DNA of 64,000 bases from the NCBI RefSeq assembly GCF_958298935.1, contig NC_084938.1:8439501-8503500 (forward strand). Reading direction: 5' to 3'. Shown here in pieces: positions 35,057 to 46,177 of this stretch (its first letter is position 1; the number at the start of each line of letters is the position of its first letter). Below the pieces are notes generated by a model. It was not told the DNA's origin, did not search any database, and saw only the letters and a program-made list of their open reading frames with translations. A program made the position numbers and the translations under genes. The stretch comes from Phragmites australis (Eukaryota; Streptophyta; Magnoliopsida; Poales; Poaceae).

Positions 35057-36363
35057 CTAGTGGTCTAATTGTCGTGCACGTGCTCTTGTAATTGGTCTTT
35101 GTATGATTTGAGGATTATTTATGGTATTGATCGTATTCGAAGGAGCCATGGGCTCATCGTCCTCCCTCTCTTGAATTGGAGTCGTCCTCGACTCAAGGTT
35201 GTTTTCTTCTCCTAAATATGGCTTAAAATCTGAAATATAAAACATGGGACTAACCCCAAAATTTGTAGGTAGGTCCAATTTTTATGCATTGTTATTGATT
35301 TTCTCAATTATCTTAAATGGTCCATCAGCTCTAGACATCAACTTTGATTTTCTTAGTTCTGGAAACCTATCCTTCCTTAAATGCAGCCAAACTAAATCAC
35401 CCGGTTCAAATTTTATTTCCTTCCTACCTTTACTTCCAGCAATCTTATACTTTTCAGTCATGCTCTCTATATTCTTTTTAGTTGTGTCATACAACTTAAG
35501 AATAAACTCAACATGTTTCTTAGCATCTAAATTAAGTCTTTCAAAAGTAGGCAAAGGTAGTAAATCAATAGGAGCATGGGGATTAAATCCATACACTACT
35601 TGGAATGGACTTATCTTGGTGGTGGAGTGTACCGACCTATTGTAAGGAAATTCAATATATGGTAAACACTCTTCCCACTTCTTAAATTCTTCTTTAGAAC
35701 TGCCCGCAACATGGTCAATAATATGCGGTTGACGACCTCTATTTGACCATCAGTTTGGGGATGACACGTAGTAGAAAACAGCAGCTTTGTCCCCAATTTA
35801 ATCCAAAGTGATCTCTAAAAGTGACTCAAAAACTTTGGGTCACGATCCGAGATGATAGTATTAGGCACTCCATGTAGTCGAACGATTTTTCTTAAAAACA
35901 AATCAGCTATGTTTGTAGCATCATCGCTCTTGTGATAATGTATAAAATGGGCCATTGTAGAGAATCGATCCATAACTACAAATATGCTATCCCTCCCCCT
36001 CATTATCTTAGGCAATCCTAAAATAAAATCCATAGAAATATCCTCCCAAGATACAGTAGGAACAGGAAGAGGCATGTAAAGACCATGTGGATTTAAGCGA
36101 GACTTAGCTTTATTACAGGTGGTGCAATGTGACACGTAGCGCTCGACATCACGTCTCATCTTTGGCCAAAAGAAATGAGCGGCCAGCACATCTTTAGTCT
36201 TCTTTGCTCCAAAGTGTGCCATCAATCCTCCTCCATGCGCCTCCTGCAACAACAAAAGACGAAAGGAGCTAGCTGGAATGCATAGCTTGTTAGCACGATA
36301 GATCAATCCGTCATTCAGCACATATTTATTCCATGCTTTCCCTTTTGTACAATTTTCAAACAC
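35057..36363 (-). pseudogene. Gypsy integrase, broken into frames
   Basis: Pieces at 35815-36363, 35611-35796, 35282-35596 and 35057-35278 give one integrase in order. The first has the zinc site region ([10 protein letters not shown], then HCTTCNKAK) and the core with MDFILGLP (first Asp) and [10 protein letters not shown] (second Asp). The second has [14 protein letters not shown] with the catalytic Glu. The third has the GPY/F-type tail (FEPGDLVWLHLRKDRFP, then RADGPFKIIEKI). The end (SDFKPYLGEENNLESRT, then a basic RARARQL) is typical of a widespread grass gypsy family. Frameshifts separate all pieces, so no integrase can be made. The catalytic triad residues themselves are still readable. 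Chromovirus affiliation (CRM/Reina-like) is a guess. Confidence 0.8.
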
Positions 36364-36855
36364 TTTTTAAAGTCTAAATTAGCAGTATATAATTCCTTAA
36401 TGGTCTCTAAACCAAAAATCTTATGATCAAGTTGAGATAGCATGGTATAACGCCTAGAAAGCGCATCAACAATCACATTGTCTTTTCCTTTCTTATGTTT
36501 TATAACATATGGAGATGACTCAATAAATTCTATCCATTTAGCATGTCGTTTATTCAGTTTAGCTTGACTTGTAATATGTTTCAGCGATTCATGATCAGAA
36601 TATATAACAAATTCTTTGGCCATAGATAATGTTGCCAAGTTTCAAGAACACGAACTAAAGCATACATTCTTTATCATAAGTGGAATAATTCAGACTTGGC
36701 CAACTTAATTTCTCGCTGAAATAAGCAACAGATTTACCTTCTTGAATTAGCACACCTCCAATTCCAATCCCACTAGCATCACATTCTAGTTCAAAGGTCT
36801 TACCAAAATCAGGGAGTTGGAGCAATAGAGCATGGCTAAGTTTCTCTTTCAACAA
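36315..36855 (-). pseudogene. Gypsy RNase H domain
   Basis: Two open stretches (36655-36855 and 36315-36638) cover the RNase H. The first has FELECDASGIGIGGVLIQEG, with the first catalytic Asp, and VAYFSEKLS. The second has [13 protein letters not shown], with a later catalytic Asp, and [14 protein letters not shown], the conserved end. A frameshift near 36650 breaks the domain. It lies between the RT and the integrase, as in all Ty3/gypsy elements. Confidence 0.8.
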
Positions 36856-36897
36856 CTTGAATGTTTTTTCTTGTGCAGGTCCCCATTTGAAAATTAC

Positions 36898-37827
36898 TCA
36901 TTTCTTTATCAACTCGTTTAATGGAGCATCAATGGTGCTGAAATCCCGCACAAATCGTCGATAGAAACCCGTAAGACTATGAAAGCTTATTACTTGAGTA
37001 ACAGTCTCAGGGGTCGGCCAGCTCTTTATGGCTTCAATTTTTGCTTCATCCACTTCTATTCCGTGTGGAGTAACAACATAGCTAAGAAAACAAACTCGAT
37101 CCGTGCAAAAGGTGCACTTTTTGAGGTTACCGAACAAACGTGCATCTCTCAAAGCATTAAAAACAACACGTAAATGATAAAAGTGTTGTTCTTATGACTT
37201 GCTGTAAATCAAGATATCATTAAAATAAACCACCATAAATCTTCCAATGAAAGCATATAAAACATCGTTCATCAATCGCATGAAAGTACTATATGCATTA
37301 GTTAACCCAAAAGACATTACTAACCATTCATACAAATCAAACTTAGTTTTAAATGCAGTCTTTCATTCATCTCCAAGTTTCATTCTAATCTGGTGGTATC
37401 CGCTTCAAGGGTCAATTTTAGTGAAAATTATAGAACCACTCAATTCATCAACCATGTCATCTAACCTAGGGATAGGGTGATAATATCTGATAGTAATATT
37501 ATTGATGGCTTTACAATCAACACACATAAGCCACCTACCATCTTTCTTAGGAACCAAAAGAACAGGAACATCACAAGTGCTAAGACTTTCTCGTACATAC
37601 CCGTGGTCTAAAAGGTCTTGGACTTATCGCTGAATTTCCTTAGTCTCTTCCGGATTCATCCTATATGCAGCACGGTTTGGCAAAGTTGCTCCCGGAATCA
37701 AATCAATTTGATGCTCAATCCCTCGAATAGGTGGTAATCCCTTGAATTTCCTTAGTTGGAAATGCATCCACAAACTCCTGCAAAAGGTTAGCAACAGCAG
37801 GAGGCAAAGAGGTAGATATATCCTCAA
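36898..37827 (-). pseudogene. Gypsy reverse transcriptase, active site altered
   Basis: The 37624-37827 stretch starts the RT (GLPPIRGIEHQIDLIPG, then LPNRAAYRMNPEE), and 36898-37152 holds its thumb ([22 protein letters not shown], a typical run before RNase H). Between them stops and a frameshift occur. Near 37210-37225 the minus strand codes [12 protein letters not shown], where an active enzyme has Y-x-DD, so the first catalytic Asp is Asn. This and the broken frame show the copy is dead. Confidence 0.8.
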
Positions 37828-38410
37828 GTGAAACTAAACCATCTTTGCATATCAAAACATAGCATGGTAGCTCATTATCACAAATTTCAGCAATGTCAGA
37901 TTTAGTGGCAAGCATAACACACCCTTTCAGTTTAATTCCATCGGAATTAGAAGGTGTTGTTGCTTTATCCTTTTTGGGTGGAAAAAACTTTTTCCGCTAC
38001 TTGCTGATTTTCAGATTCGTTCTCAAGCTCTTGTCTCTTATTTTCAGCTATCTCTTGTTCACATTTCACAATTTCAGCAGGGGTTAAAGGTACAAAACTT
38101 ATTTTCTTTCCTTTATGCATAAGAGTGTACTTATTACTTTTACCATGATGTGTTGCATCAGTATCAAACTCTCATAGTTGTCCTAGCAAAAGAGAGCACG
38201 CTTGCATAGGAACTACATCGAAATCAGCATAGTCATGGTATGAACCAATAGAAAAATACACCCTAGCTGTTTGCATTACCTTCACCTTACCGCTATTGTT
38301 GAACCACTGAATGTGGTGTGGATGAGGATGTGTTCTTGTCAGCAAGGAAAGTTCCTGATCAAATCTGAACTTACCAAATTGTTGCAGCTTTCTCCATCAA
38401 TAATGACTCA
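37700..38410 (-). pseudogene. Gypsy protease region
   Basis: At about 38387-38410 the minus strand codes IIDGESCNN, where related grass elements have IIDGGSCNN; this is the retropepsin active-site motif. Further down, open stretches at 37715-37915 and around 37930-38100 carry the linker to RT. Stops interrupt the frame several times. The change of the second Gly to Glu in the motif would probably harm activity. Confidence 0.6.
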
Positions 38411-39845
38411 AACACGAAGATCCTTGACTATGAGGAACGTCTGAAATAGATTGTGGCATTGTAACTGTTCCGCTTGCTCCATTTGAGTACTTATCACTCG
38501 CTGCACAATGAGTGTTCTATTCTCCGTAGCAGCTGCACTCAATTCTTCCTCATGGTCGATATCCATCTCGAGTTCGTCCTCTTTACCCGCAAGGTTAGCT
38601 GCAAGAGCATATTCATCCTCAACATCACTAGTACTTACATATCCACCGTCCTCTTTTTTGCAATGTATGCTTGCTGACTTGGGCAATCCTTCATGACGTG
38701 ATCCATTCCCTTGCATCGGTGGCATACTATCCCGGTCAACCGGCCTATAGAGGAAACCGAAGAAGACCTCTTGGCTGGACCCTGCACACTTACGGATTTA
38801 CTTACCTCAGGAGCGTGTGACGGTGTTGAGGGTATTGCTGAACGCGCCCTACTCGAGAAGGGGTAGCAGACCGTGAAGCTGAACATTGGGTTGTTTTGTC
38901 TTGACCCGGCGTTGATTTTGAAGAAGTCGAGCTTTCAAAATTGTTCCTTTGCCTCTGTTGTCATCCCTGCAATTCTTTTTCTGCCAAACATGCAAGTTGG
39001 AACAATCTAGGAACACTATCATATTCTTTGTAATCAACTATGTCCTAAATTTCACGCCTTAACCCTCCATGAAAGCGTGCCATTGCAGGCTCTTTATCCT
39101 TAAAAATATCACAACACAACATACTAATTTGTAGCTCCTGATAATATTCTTCTACGGATCTATCACCTTGGTTTAAGCGCTGCAATTTCTTATGCAAATC
39201 TTGTTTAAAAGAGAGTGGAACAAATCTGTTACGCGTAGCAACCTTTAAAGCATTCCATGTTGTAGGCGCTAATCCATCGATGCAAACTCTATTCCACCAG
39301 ATGATTGCAAAATATTTAAATTCACTAGTGGCTTGCCTAACCCTATGCACTTCAGGAACCAAATGAGCGTTAAACTTCTGTTCGACTATCATCTCCCAAT
39401 CTAAATACTTTTCACCATCATAAGCACCCACAAAAGATAGTATAGTAAACTTAACCTTAGCAAATGGATCATCATTAACACGTGGGTTATGTTGCTGAAA
39501 ATCATTACCTCTCATACCTTAACGGTTGAAGTTCAATCGATTCCGTAGTCATGCATCAAAGGCGTCAAGTTTTTGCCTCAAAATTCCTTCATTCGCGATG
39601 GACTCCTCTTGTTCATGAGCTGCAACATGAGGATCCAGTCGACCATTGTTCGGTGGCAGATTAACCAATCGATCAAAGCATGTATTGAGTATTGCAATGC
39701 TTTCATTGAGTCGTTGCAATGCAGTATTGGTTCCCGCAAGCTTCTTATCAATGTCGTCACTAATAGTTTGCCGATGATCATCCAACAACATTGTGAATTC
39801 GTCTCTCAAAACACACTCTTTCGTATCCAATGTTTCACCTACCAT
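38411..39845 (-). pseudogene. Gypsy gag with zinc knuckle
   Basis: The start at 39845 (MVGETLDTKECVLRDEFTML) gives an N-terminal helical region. The 39045-39515 stretch is the capsid-like gag core (FVGAYDGEKYLDWEMIVEQ, then RNRFVPLSFKQDLHKKLQRL and DRSVEEYYQE). At about 38635-38760 a CCHC zinc knuckle reads CHRCKGMDHVMKDC. An acidic stretch (38408-38640) leads to the protease. Frames change between the pieces. A partial second copy on the opposite strand lies at 41340-42199. Confidence 0.8.
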
Positions 39846-40435
39846 GGTTAGTAGTAGACAGAAGATAACAAAAGATATTATCCCTATCGACTACTAGGTG
39901 GTGGAGGTGGAGTCACACACTCTCAAGCATCTTACCACGCTCTTGCAAGTGTTCTTACCATACACAACAGTTGGCACCTTATCGGGTGCGAGTGAGGTAG
40001 TTGCAAGGGGAGAAACCGTTCTGATCGAGAGAAGGTGTAGCTTGGATAGGCAATATTTAGCAACAAGGATTAAAAATAATTGAAATCAAATTAGCAAAGC
40101 TGAATAAAAGTCCATAGTACTCGTCACAGTTGCTGGCCCGAACACGTTCCTAGAACTAGCTCAAGCAAGCCGAAAACTATAACATACACCATCACAATGG
40201 AACAAAATTCGCAATGCAAACTGATTCCTTTTTTTGAATTCACTTTTTTTTGGCACTCTTTTCTTCTTCTCTTTTTTTTCTTTGCTTCTTGCTTTCTTTT
40301 CTTTTCTTTCTTTCTTTTTTTTTTGCGAATGTGACACAAACTCAAAACTCTTCTACTGCCTTTTCTAAGACCAGTGAGGTATGTGGGTCACAAACTTTTT
40401 TTGGAGAGTAGGTATATAAAGGTAATAAAAATATA
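39846..40435 (-). repeat. 5' leader or LTR part of the minus-strand gypsy element
   Basis: On the minus strand a TATA-like TTTATATACC lies at about 40411-40420, followed by an AG-rich stretch (40240-40325) and the untranslated leader to the gag start at 39845. The poly-Lys/Glu ORF at 40124-40345 is an artefact of the purine-rich tract. A primer-binding site could not be identified. Confidence 0.5.
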
Positions 40436-40762
40436 CTCTCTCTCTCTCTGAACTCTGGCTACTTCTGTTTCGACTATGGTGGTCGGATCCGAGAAGGTGG
40501 ACGACTCCATCTAAGTGGTCAGATCCGAGAAGGTGGGTGGAATGACGGGTCGGACAATGAGTGGATGGTAGGAGTGACTGGTCAGACCTCGAGTGGTTGG
40601 TCGGTGGTCGGACCCCGAGTGGTTGGTTGGAGTGACTGGTGGGTGGTCGGAGTGACTGGTCGGAGTGAGTGGTTGGGACTCGAGGGGTGGTCAGAGTGAG
40701 TGGTTGGGACTAGAGGGGTGGTCGGAGTGAGTGGTCGGGACCCCGAGTGAGTGGTCGGAATG
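40436..40762. repeat. Minisatellite of GAGTGACTGGTCGGA-type units
   Basis: About 330 bases consist of diverged units with the words GTGGTCGGA, GAGTGACTGG, GGGACT(C/A)GAGGGG and GACCCCGAGTG, together with two GATCCGAGAAGGTGG copies near 40487 and 40525. It sits exactly between the two inverted gypsy arms. A short (CT)n run lies at 40436-40449. Confidence 0.85.
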
Positions 40763-42199
40763 ACTCTTTTTATTACCTTTATACCCCTGCTCTCCGGAAA
40801 AAGTTTGTGACCCACATACTTCACTGGTCTTAGAAAAGGCAGTAGAAGAGTTTTTGAATTTGTGTCACATTCGCAAAAAAGAAAGAAAGCAAAGAGTGCA
40901 AAAAAAAGAGGAGAGAGAATTCAAAAAAAGAGAGGAGAATCAGTTGCATTGCGAATTTTGTTCCATTATGCTTGTGTCTGTTATAGTGTTCGGTTTGCTT
41001 TAGCTAGTTCTAGGAACGTGTTCAGGCCAGCAACTGTGATGAGTACTATGGATTTTTATTCAGCTTTGCTAACTGATTTCAATTATTGCCATTCCTTGCT
41101 ATTAAATATTGCCTGTCCAAGCTACACCTTCTCACAACCAGAACGGTTTCTCCGCTTGCAACTACCTCACTCGCACCCGATAAGGTATCACGAACCATCC
41201 ATCGGTTGTGCCAACTGCGGTGATTTGTAAGAACACTTGCAAGAGTATGGTAAGATGCTTGAGAGTGTGTGACTCCACCTCCACCACCTAGTAGTCGATA
41301 GGGATAATTTATCTTTTGTTGTTTTCTATCTTTGACTAACCATGGCAGGAGAAGCATCAGATGCGAAATAGTGTGTTTGGAGGGGAGAACTCACAATGTT
41401 GTTGGATCATCATCGACAAACTATTAATGATGACATTGACAAGAAGCTTGTAGGAACCAATACCGTATTGCAACGACTTATTGAAAGCATTGCAATGCTC
41501 AATACACCCTTTGATCGATTGATTAATCCAACACCGAACAATGGTCGAGTGGATCCTCATGGTGTAGCCTATGAACAAGAGGAGTCCATCGCGGATGATG
41601 AAATTTTGAAACAAGAACGTGACGCCTTTGATGAATGACAAAGGAACTGATTGAACTTCAACCGTCAAGGTATGAGAGGTAATAATTTTCAGCAACATAA
41701 TCCACGTATTAATGATGATTCATTTGCTAAGGTTAAGCTTACTATACCATCTTTTGAGGGTGCTTATGATGTTAAAATGTATTTAGATTGGGAGATAACG
41801 ATAGAATAGAAGTTTAATGCCCATTTAGTTCCTGAAGTGCATAGAGTTAGGCAAGCCACTAGTGAATTTAAAATTTTTGCAATCATCTGGTGGAATAGGG
41901 TATGCATCGATGGATTAGCACCTAGTACTTGGAATGCTTTAATGGTTGCTATGCATAACAGATTTGTTCCACCCTCTTTTAAACGTGATTTGTGTAAGAA
42001 ATTGTAGCGCTTAAACCAAGGTGATAGATCCATAGAAGAATATTATCAGGAGCTACAAATTAGTTTGTTGCATTGTGATATTATTGAGGATGAAGAGGCT
42101 GCAATGGTATGCTTTTATGAAGGGTTAAGGTGTAAAATTCAGGACATAGTTGATTACAAAAAGAAAACAATAGTGTTCCTAGATTGTTCCAACTTGCTG
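40763..42199 (+). pseudogene. Partial second gypsy copy, plus strand (leader and gag start)
   Basis: Reading right from the minisatellite, a TTTATACCCC promoter-like box at about 40779, the leader, and a gag start at 41342 mirror the left arm. The 41396-41638 stretch (LLDHHRQTINDDIDKKLVGTN start) and the following frames to 42190 code the same gag N-terminal and core segments with stops. The copy ends abruptly at about 42199 against Mutator-like DNA, so protease and pol are missing. Confidence 0.75.
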
Positions 42200-42998
42200 A
42201 GCGGGCGAGACCCTTTGAGTATTTAGGCTGGCCACGCCGGCCCGGCCAACGTCAGCACCTCATTTGACACATTCAGCCAAGAGAGGAGAGGAGAGGAAGG
42301 GAGGAGAGGGGAGGGGAGGGGAGGGGAGGGAGATTTGTGCGGCGAAGATCTGCTAAAAAAAGAGGTAATTTTTTTCCTTTTTTTACAAACTCGGTAGGAT
42401 AGCAACTAGTACTATGTTTTCACATAGGTTAGATGTTAGATCTAGGTTTTGTTTTACATACCTGGTAATATATCCACTAGAATTAGGATAAATTGTAGAT
42501 CTAGGTTTAGAATTAGGGTTAGATGTAGTTCAGCAGTTAGATCATGTTTATACATATATTTTAGCAATTAGAAGTAGTTTTTAGACATATTTTAAGTATT
42601 AGATGTAGGATTTAGATACAATGTAGTCGTAATTGATATGATAGATGTAGAATTCAGATGTGTTGATGTAGTGAATCAGGAATATGTTGTTGCAGTATAG
42701 ATTACATGTTGGGCTATGCTTGTAATGAATTTTGCATTGTAAATATAGTTCAATATGATTCTTTCTGTTATGTCGCAATAATGTTATAGTTTTTGTCGAT
42801 GGTTGCCAGGTGTGGTGGATGTGTAGCAGTTTAGGATTTTTTACAGGGACAATGAAATCTTATATGGTCCGGAAGGGGTAGTAATGTCTGTATTTAAGTC
42901 AATAGACAAGGGTATATCCAGATCAATGTAGAAAAGTGTCGGACACTTGTATGCCTGGTTGATACGGGGTTTCAAAATAGACCCTAAGGTTCAAGAGC
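42200..42998 (+). other. 5' region of the Mutator-like element
   Basis: A GC-rich stretch (GGCTGGCCACGCCGGCCC) is followed by a purine tract at 42281-42332 and AT-rich DNA with diverged TTAGATGTAG-type words up to 42700. The first MURA-like residues appear near 42999. Terminal inverted repeats were looked for at this end and not confirmed. Confidence 0.4.
42281..42332 (+). repeat. Purine tract with G-quadruplex potential
   Basis: GAGAGGAGAGGAGAGGAAGG is followed by four GGGGAG-type units, giving at least four runs of three or more G bases separated by single A bases. The composition allows a parallel G-quadruplex or a triplex on this strand. It lies upstream of the broken MURA gene. Confidence 0.8.
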
Positions 42999-45482
42999 TT
43001 GTCGGCAACCGTTACAGAGAAGGTGTATCGGGAGGTGTTCCCGCTCTGGGAAGATGAATTGTTGAAGAGGTACCTACATGATGTTGTGCATAGAGGTTGG
43101 CCTCTTATATTGCTTGTGCAATGGAAGAATAAGAAGGCAGTTGGGAAGATGCAGGGTCGAGCGTACGCGGAGGAGGAGGGTGATGAGGAAGAGTATGATG
43201 AAGATGTTGATCCAGATGGTGCACATTCATCGGATTATCCGACTGAACCGATCAGTGAGGCAGACGAGGGGGAATGAATCTCTTCTCTAATTGAACAGAT
43301 GGAGCGGGATGATATTCAGTCTGATGAAACTCCTGAGTACGATAGCTTGGATGATGAGGACGATGTTCTGATTCCTGAGGATTGGAACAATTCAAACTTC
43401 AACAACCTTATGGTGAATGAGGGGAATCAAGTGGCTTGGGAGTATATACAGAATGAGGTGACCCAAGGTGCTAGGTATCCTACCAGTCAGGCTATGAAGG
43501 ATGCTGTGACTCAATGGGCGACCTCGCTTCGACGACAGTTTTAAGTTGTCAAGTCAAGCAAGAAGGAATATGATGTCAAGTGCGCGAATGAGGGTTCACG
43601 TGGTGGGTGCACGGCTTTAAGGGGAAGTGGGTTGACTATTGGGAGGTGTCAATTGTGGTCGAACACACTTGCATGATGGACAAACTTGAGCGCAGCCACA
43701 TGAACATCACCTCAGGCTTTATTGCCAATGTGATGTACGCCTAGATTGTGGATAACCTGAACTACGAACCAGGGTCCATAATCAGGCAAATTGAGGAGGA
43801 GTACAAGTACACTATTAGCTGCAACAAGGCATGAAGGGCAAAGACGAAGGATATTGAGATGAGGTTCGGGACCTATGAAGCGTCGTATGAGAATTTGTCA
43901 TATTTGTTGCAGACTATAGCTCAAAGGAACCCGAGGATATATTACGACATTGATAAGTACTCATTGCTATCCAAACTGGAAAGTACATCCTGAAATGTTG
44001 TTTCTTCGCAATAGGGACATGTATTGAAGCTTTCAAGCATTGTCGTCCTATCCTGTGCATCGACGATACTTTCCTTACCGGTAAGTTAACGGGACAGATC
44101 CTGACTACTATTGGGGTTGACGGGAACAATCAAGTTCTACCGTTGGCCTTTGCATTTGTGGAGAGTGAGAACAACAAAAGTTGGTATTGGCTTCTATACT
44201 GTGTGAGGATGATAATTATTGGTGCTCGGCCGGACGTGTACATTATACATGACCGGCATGCTGGGATACTCAAGGTAATTCTGGATCTACAAAATGGAAC
44301 GAACGATGGCTCGATTGGACCTGTGTGGCTAGGCCTGCAGAGTAGGTGGTGCATGAGAAATTTGGGTGCAAACTTCTTCTACCAATTCAAAAACAAGAAC
44401 CTCATGAACATGTTCAAGAGGCTGTGCGGTCAGAACCAACAATGGAAGCTTGATGCTCTTTGGAAGATAGTAGACGAGATGACAAAGAAGCAAACCCAGG
44501 AGCGTGCAGGGAGGCCCATGATGGGAGCGGAGGATGTACCAGTACCTCTTGAGTCCCTGCCAAATGACAATGAAGCTGGTATCACGCGGAGGAGTGGGTC
44601 ATCTACCAGGTCATTTCGCGAGTGGATCGAGAATGAGCCCAAGGAGAATGGGCTCTTCTCTATGACACAAACGGGGCTAGGTATGGCTTTATGACTACAA
44701 ATTTAGCAGAGGTTTACAACTAGATGATGAAAGGTGTGAGGGGGTTGCAGCTGGTGAAGATTGTAGAGTTTATACTTCAAGGGACATACAAGTATTTCAG
44801 GGACCGCTATGCAGTAGCGCACATGGTACCGAATAATGCTAGTATGATTTATGGGACGAAGATGACTAAATACATGAAAGACAAGACAGAGAAGGCAAAG
44901 ATGCACCAGGTGAAGACCATGGGAACTGCACAGCAGAGATACAAAATTCTATGCAGAGACAATGGAAAGAGAGGGGGCAAGCGTGAGAGAGTTATCCATG
45001 AGTGCACCATCTTCGATGACATGTGTGTTTGAACCTACTACAAGCCGATGCTATTGCATAAGCCACGCTCCCATGTGATTGCCGCGTGTGCTGTGACGGG
45101 GCTGAGGACTCGGAGGTTCGTCTACGACTACTTCAAGAAGGAAGCTCTGTTCAACACCTGGAACCATGATGTCTATGGTTTTGGGATTTATGGTTCTTTC
45201 ACGAAGGAACTTGGGCCTGATGCTTTGTTCGTACCGGATCCTGAGATGATGAAGCATAAGAAGGTGTGGTGCAGAACTACGAGGCTCCGTAATGATATAG
45301 ATGAAGCAAAAACTGGACGTCGTGTGAAATGGTGCAACAAGTGCAACGGAACAGGACACACTTACAAGAAACGCATCATTGGTGTCCCAAATGTGAACCC
45401 TACGGAAGCAGGTTCTTCCGAGTCTGCTGGAGATGGGAGACGTCCTCGTAGACATCGATCGTCTGCTTCGTCGGCTCATTGA
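42999..45482 (+). pseudogene. MURA transposase of a Mutator-like element, degenerate
   Basis: Pieces at 42999-43277, 43299-43544, 44143-44694, 44724-45032 and 45048-45482, with readable frames between, form one MULE transposase in order. The acidic N-terminal region leads to a MuDR-type domain near 43400-43600. The DDE core includes CRPILCIDDTFLTGKLTGQI (about 44040), LPLAFAFVESENN and IIHDRHAGILK. The SWIM zinc finger is damaged: a stop and a Tyr replace two of its Cys before KPMLLHKPRSHVIAAC. The final zinc knuckle reads CNKCNGTGHTYKKR, with Arg in place of the last Cys. In-frame stops include those near 43542, 44692 and 45030. It is non-functional. A plant mobile domain fragment follows on the same strand. 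Confidence 0.85.
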
Positions 45483-45762
45483 GATTGATTAATGTTGTAA
45501 TTTTGTGCGTGATGGACATTCATGTGCACACCATTGTACTTTACTAGGTTAGTACCAAGACGGTCACAATGTTCGAGGTGGTAACGTGTTATGTTATGAT
45601 TTGTTCACATATTTATGTACCATTTGAACAATGTATTATATCATGTTATATGCTAGACGCTTACTCGTTCAGTTCCCACAAATAAAGACTGGTCGACACT
45701 TCTTAATCTTTGTTTTTTTACCTATAAAAATGTAACTAACTTGTGAACATGCTGGTATGGCG

Positions 45763-46177
45763 CAGCCAGAGCTACTCGACCCCTAGATTGATGCCAGGCA
45801 CCATTCGTACCGCCTTGATGTGCAAGGTGAGGAACTCCCAGTACTTCGACCTTATGTGCCGGATGAGCTAATGAGGATTGACGAGTGCTGGATCCCGAGG
45901 TTTTTTAATTTTGAATTTACGGTTCCATATGGATTTAGACACGATATTGGTCACTAATTGTAGTATGCTTGCAGGTTGTGTGTTGCTGGCCTACTTCCAC
46001 TGTGTCCGCTTGTGGAGGTGGACGTTGTTGGAGCAAGAGTTCGTCTTGCCCCAGCAAGTACAACGAGAGTTTCTTCTAAGGAGGAGACTCAAGCTTGGAG
46101 ACAAAGTTTAAGAGGAAGGAACACCACGAATGTATTGATGGTAGAAAAAATGGATCGATCTGGGGGGAGTATCACGG
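45763..46177 (+). pseudogene. Plant mobile domain (MAIN-like) fragment
   Basis: From 45763 the frame reads MAQPELLDP, stop, then IDARHHSYRLDVQGEELPVL and RPYVPDELMRIDECWIPR. An intron with GT/AG borders (45899-45974) then joins to LCVAGLLPLCPLVEVDVVGA. This is the start of the plant mobile domain (PMD, as in MAIN and the long-form PP7 proteins), which is often carried by or fused to Mutator-like elements. The rest is cut off where the next LTR begins at about 46178. The early stop and the truncation make it a remnant. Its place directly behind MURA suggests a MULE-PMD composite. Confidence 0.65.

Larger units (their letters stand above)
38994..42199. repeat. Giant inverted repeat: two gypsy 5' ends head to head
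   Basis: The left arm 38994-40435 and the right arm 40763-42199 are inverted copies of nearly equal length (about 1.44 kb). They cover the gag start, the leader and a promoter-like segment. Landmarks: CTTCTACTGCCTTTTCTAAG (about 40350) against its inverse at about 40830; TAGTTCTAGGAACGTGTTC on the right against GAACACGTTCCTAGAACTA on the left; the gag start near 39845 against 41342. Identity looks near 90 percent by eye. The centre is a 330-bp minisatellite. Confidence 0.85.

Noticed and set aside
40124..40345. Lys/Glu-rich ORF
   Set aside because: Reads a purine-rich tract in a retrotransposon leader; the inverted copy at 40870 codes nothing similar.
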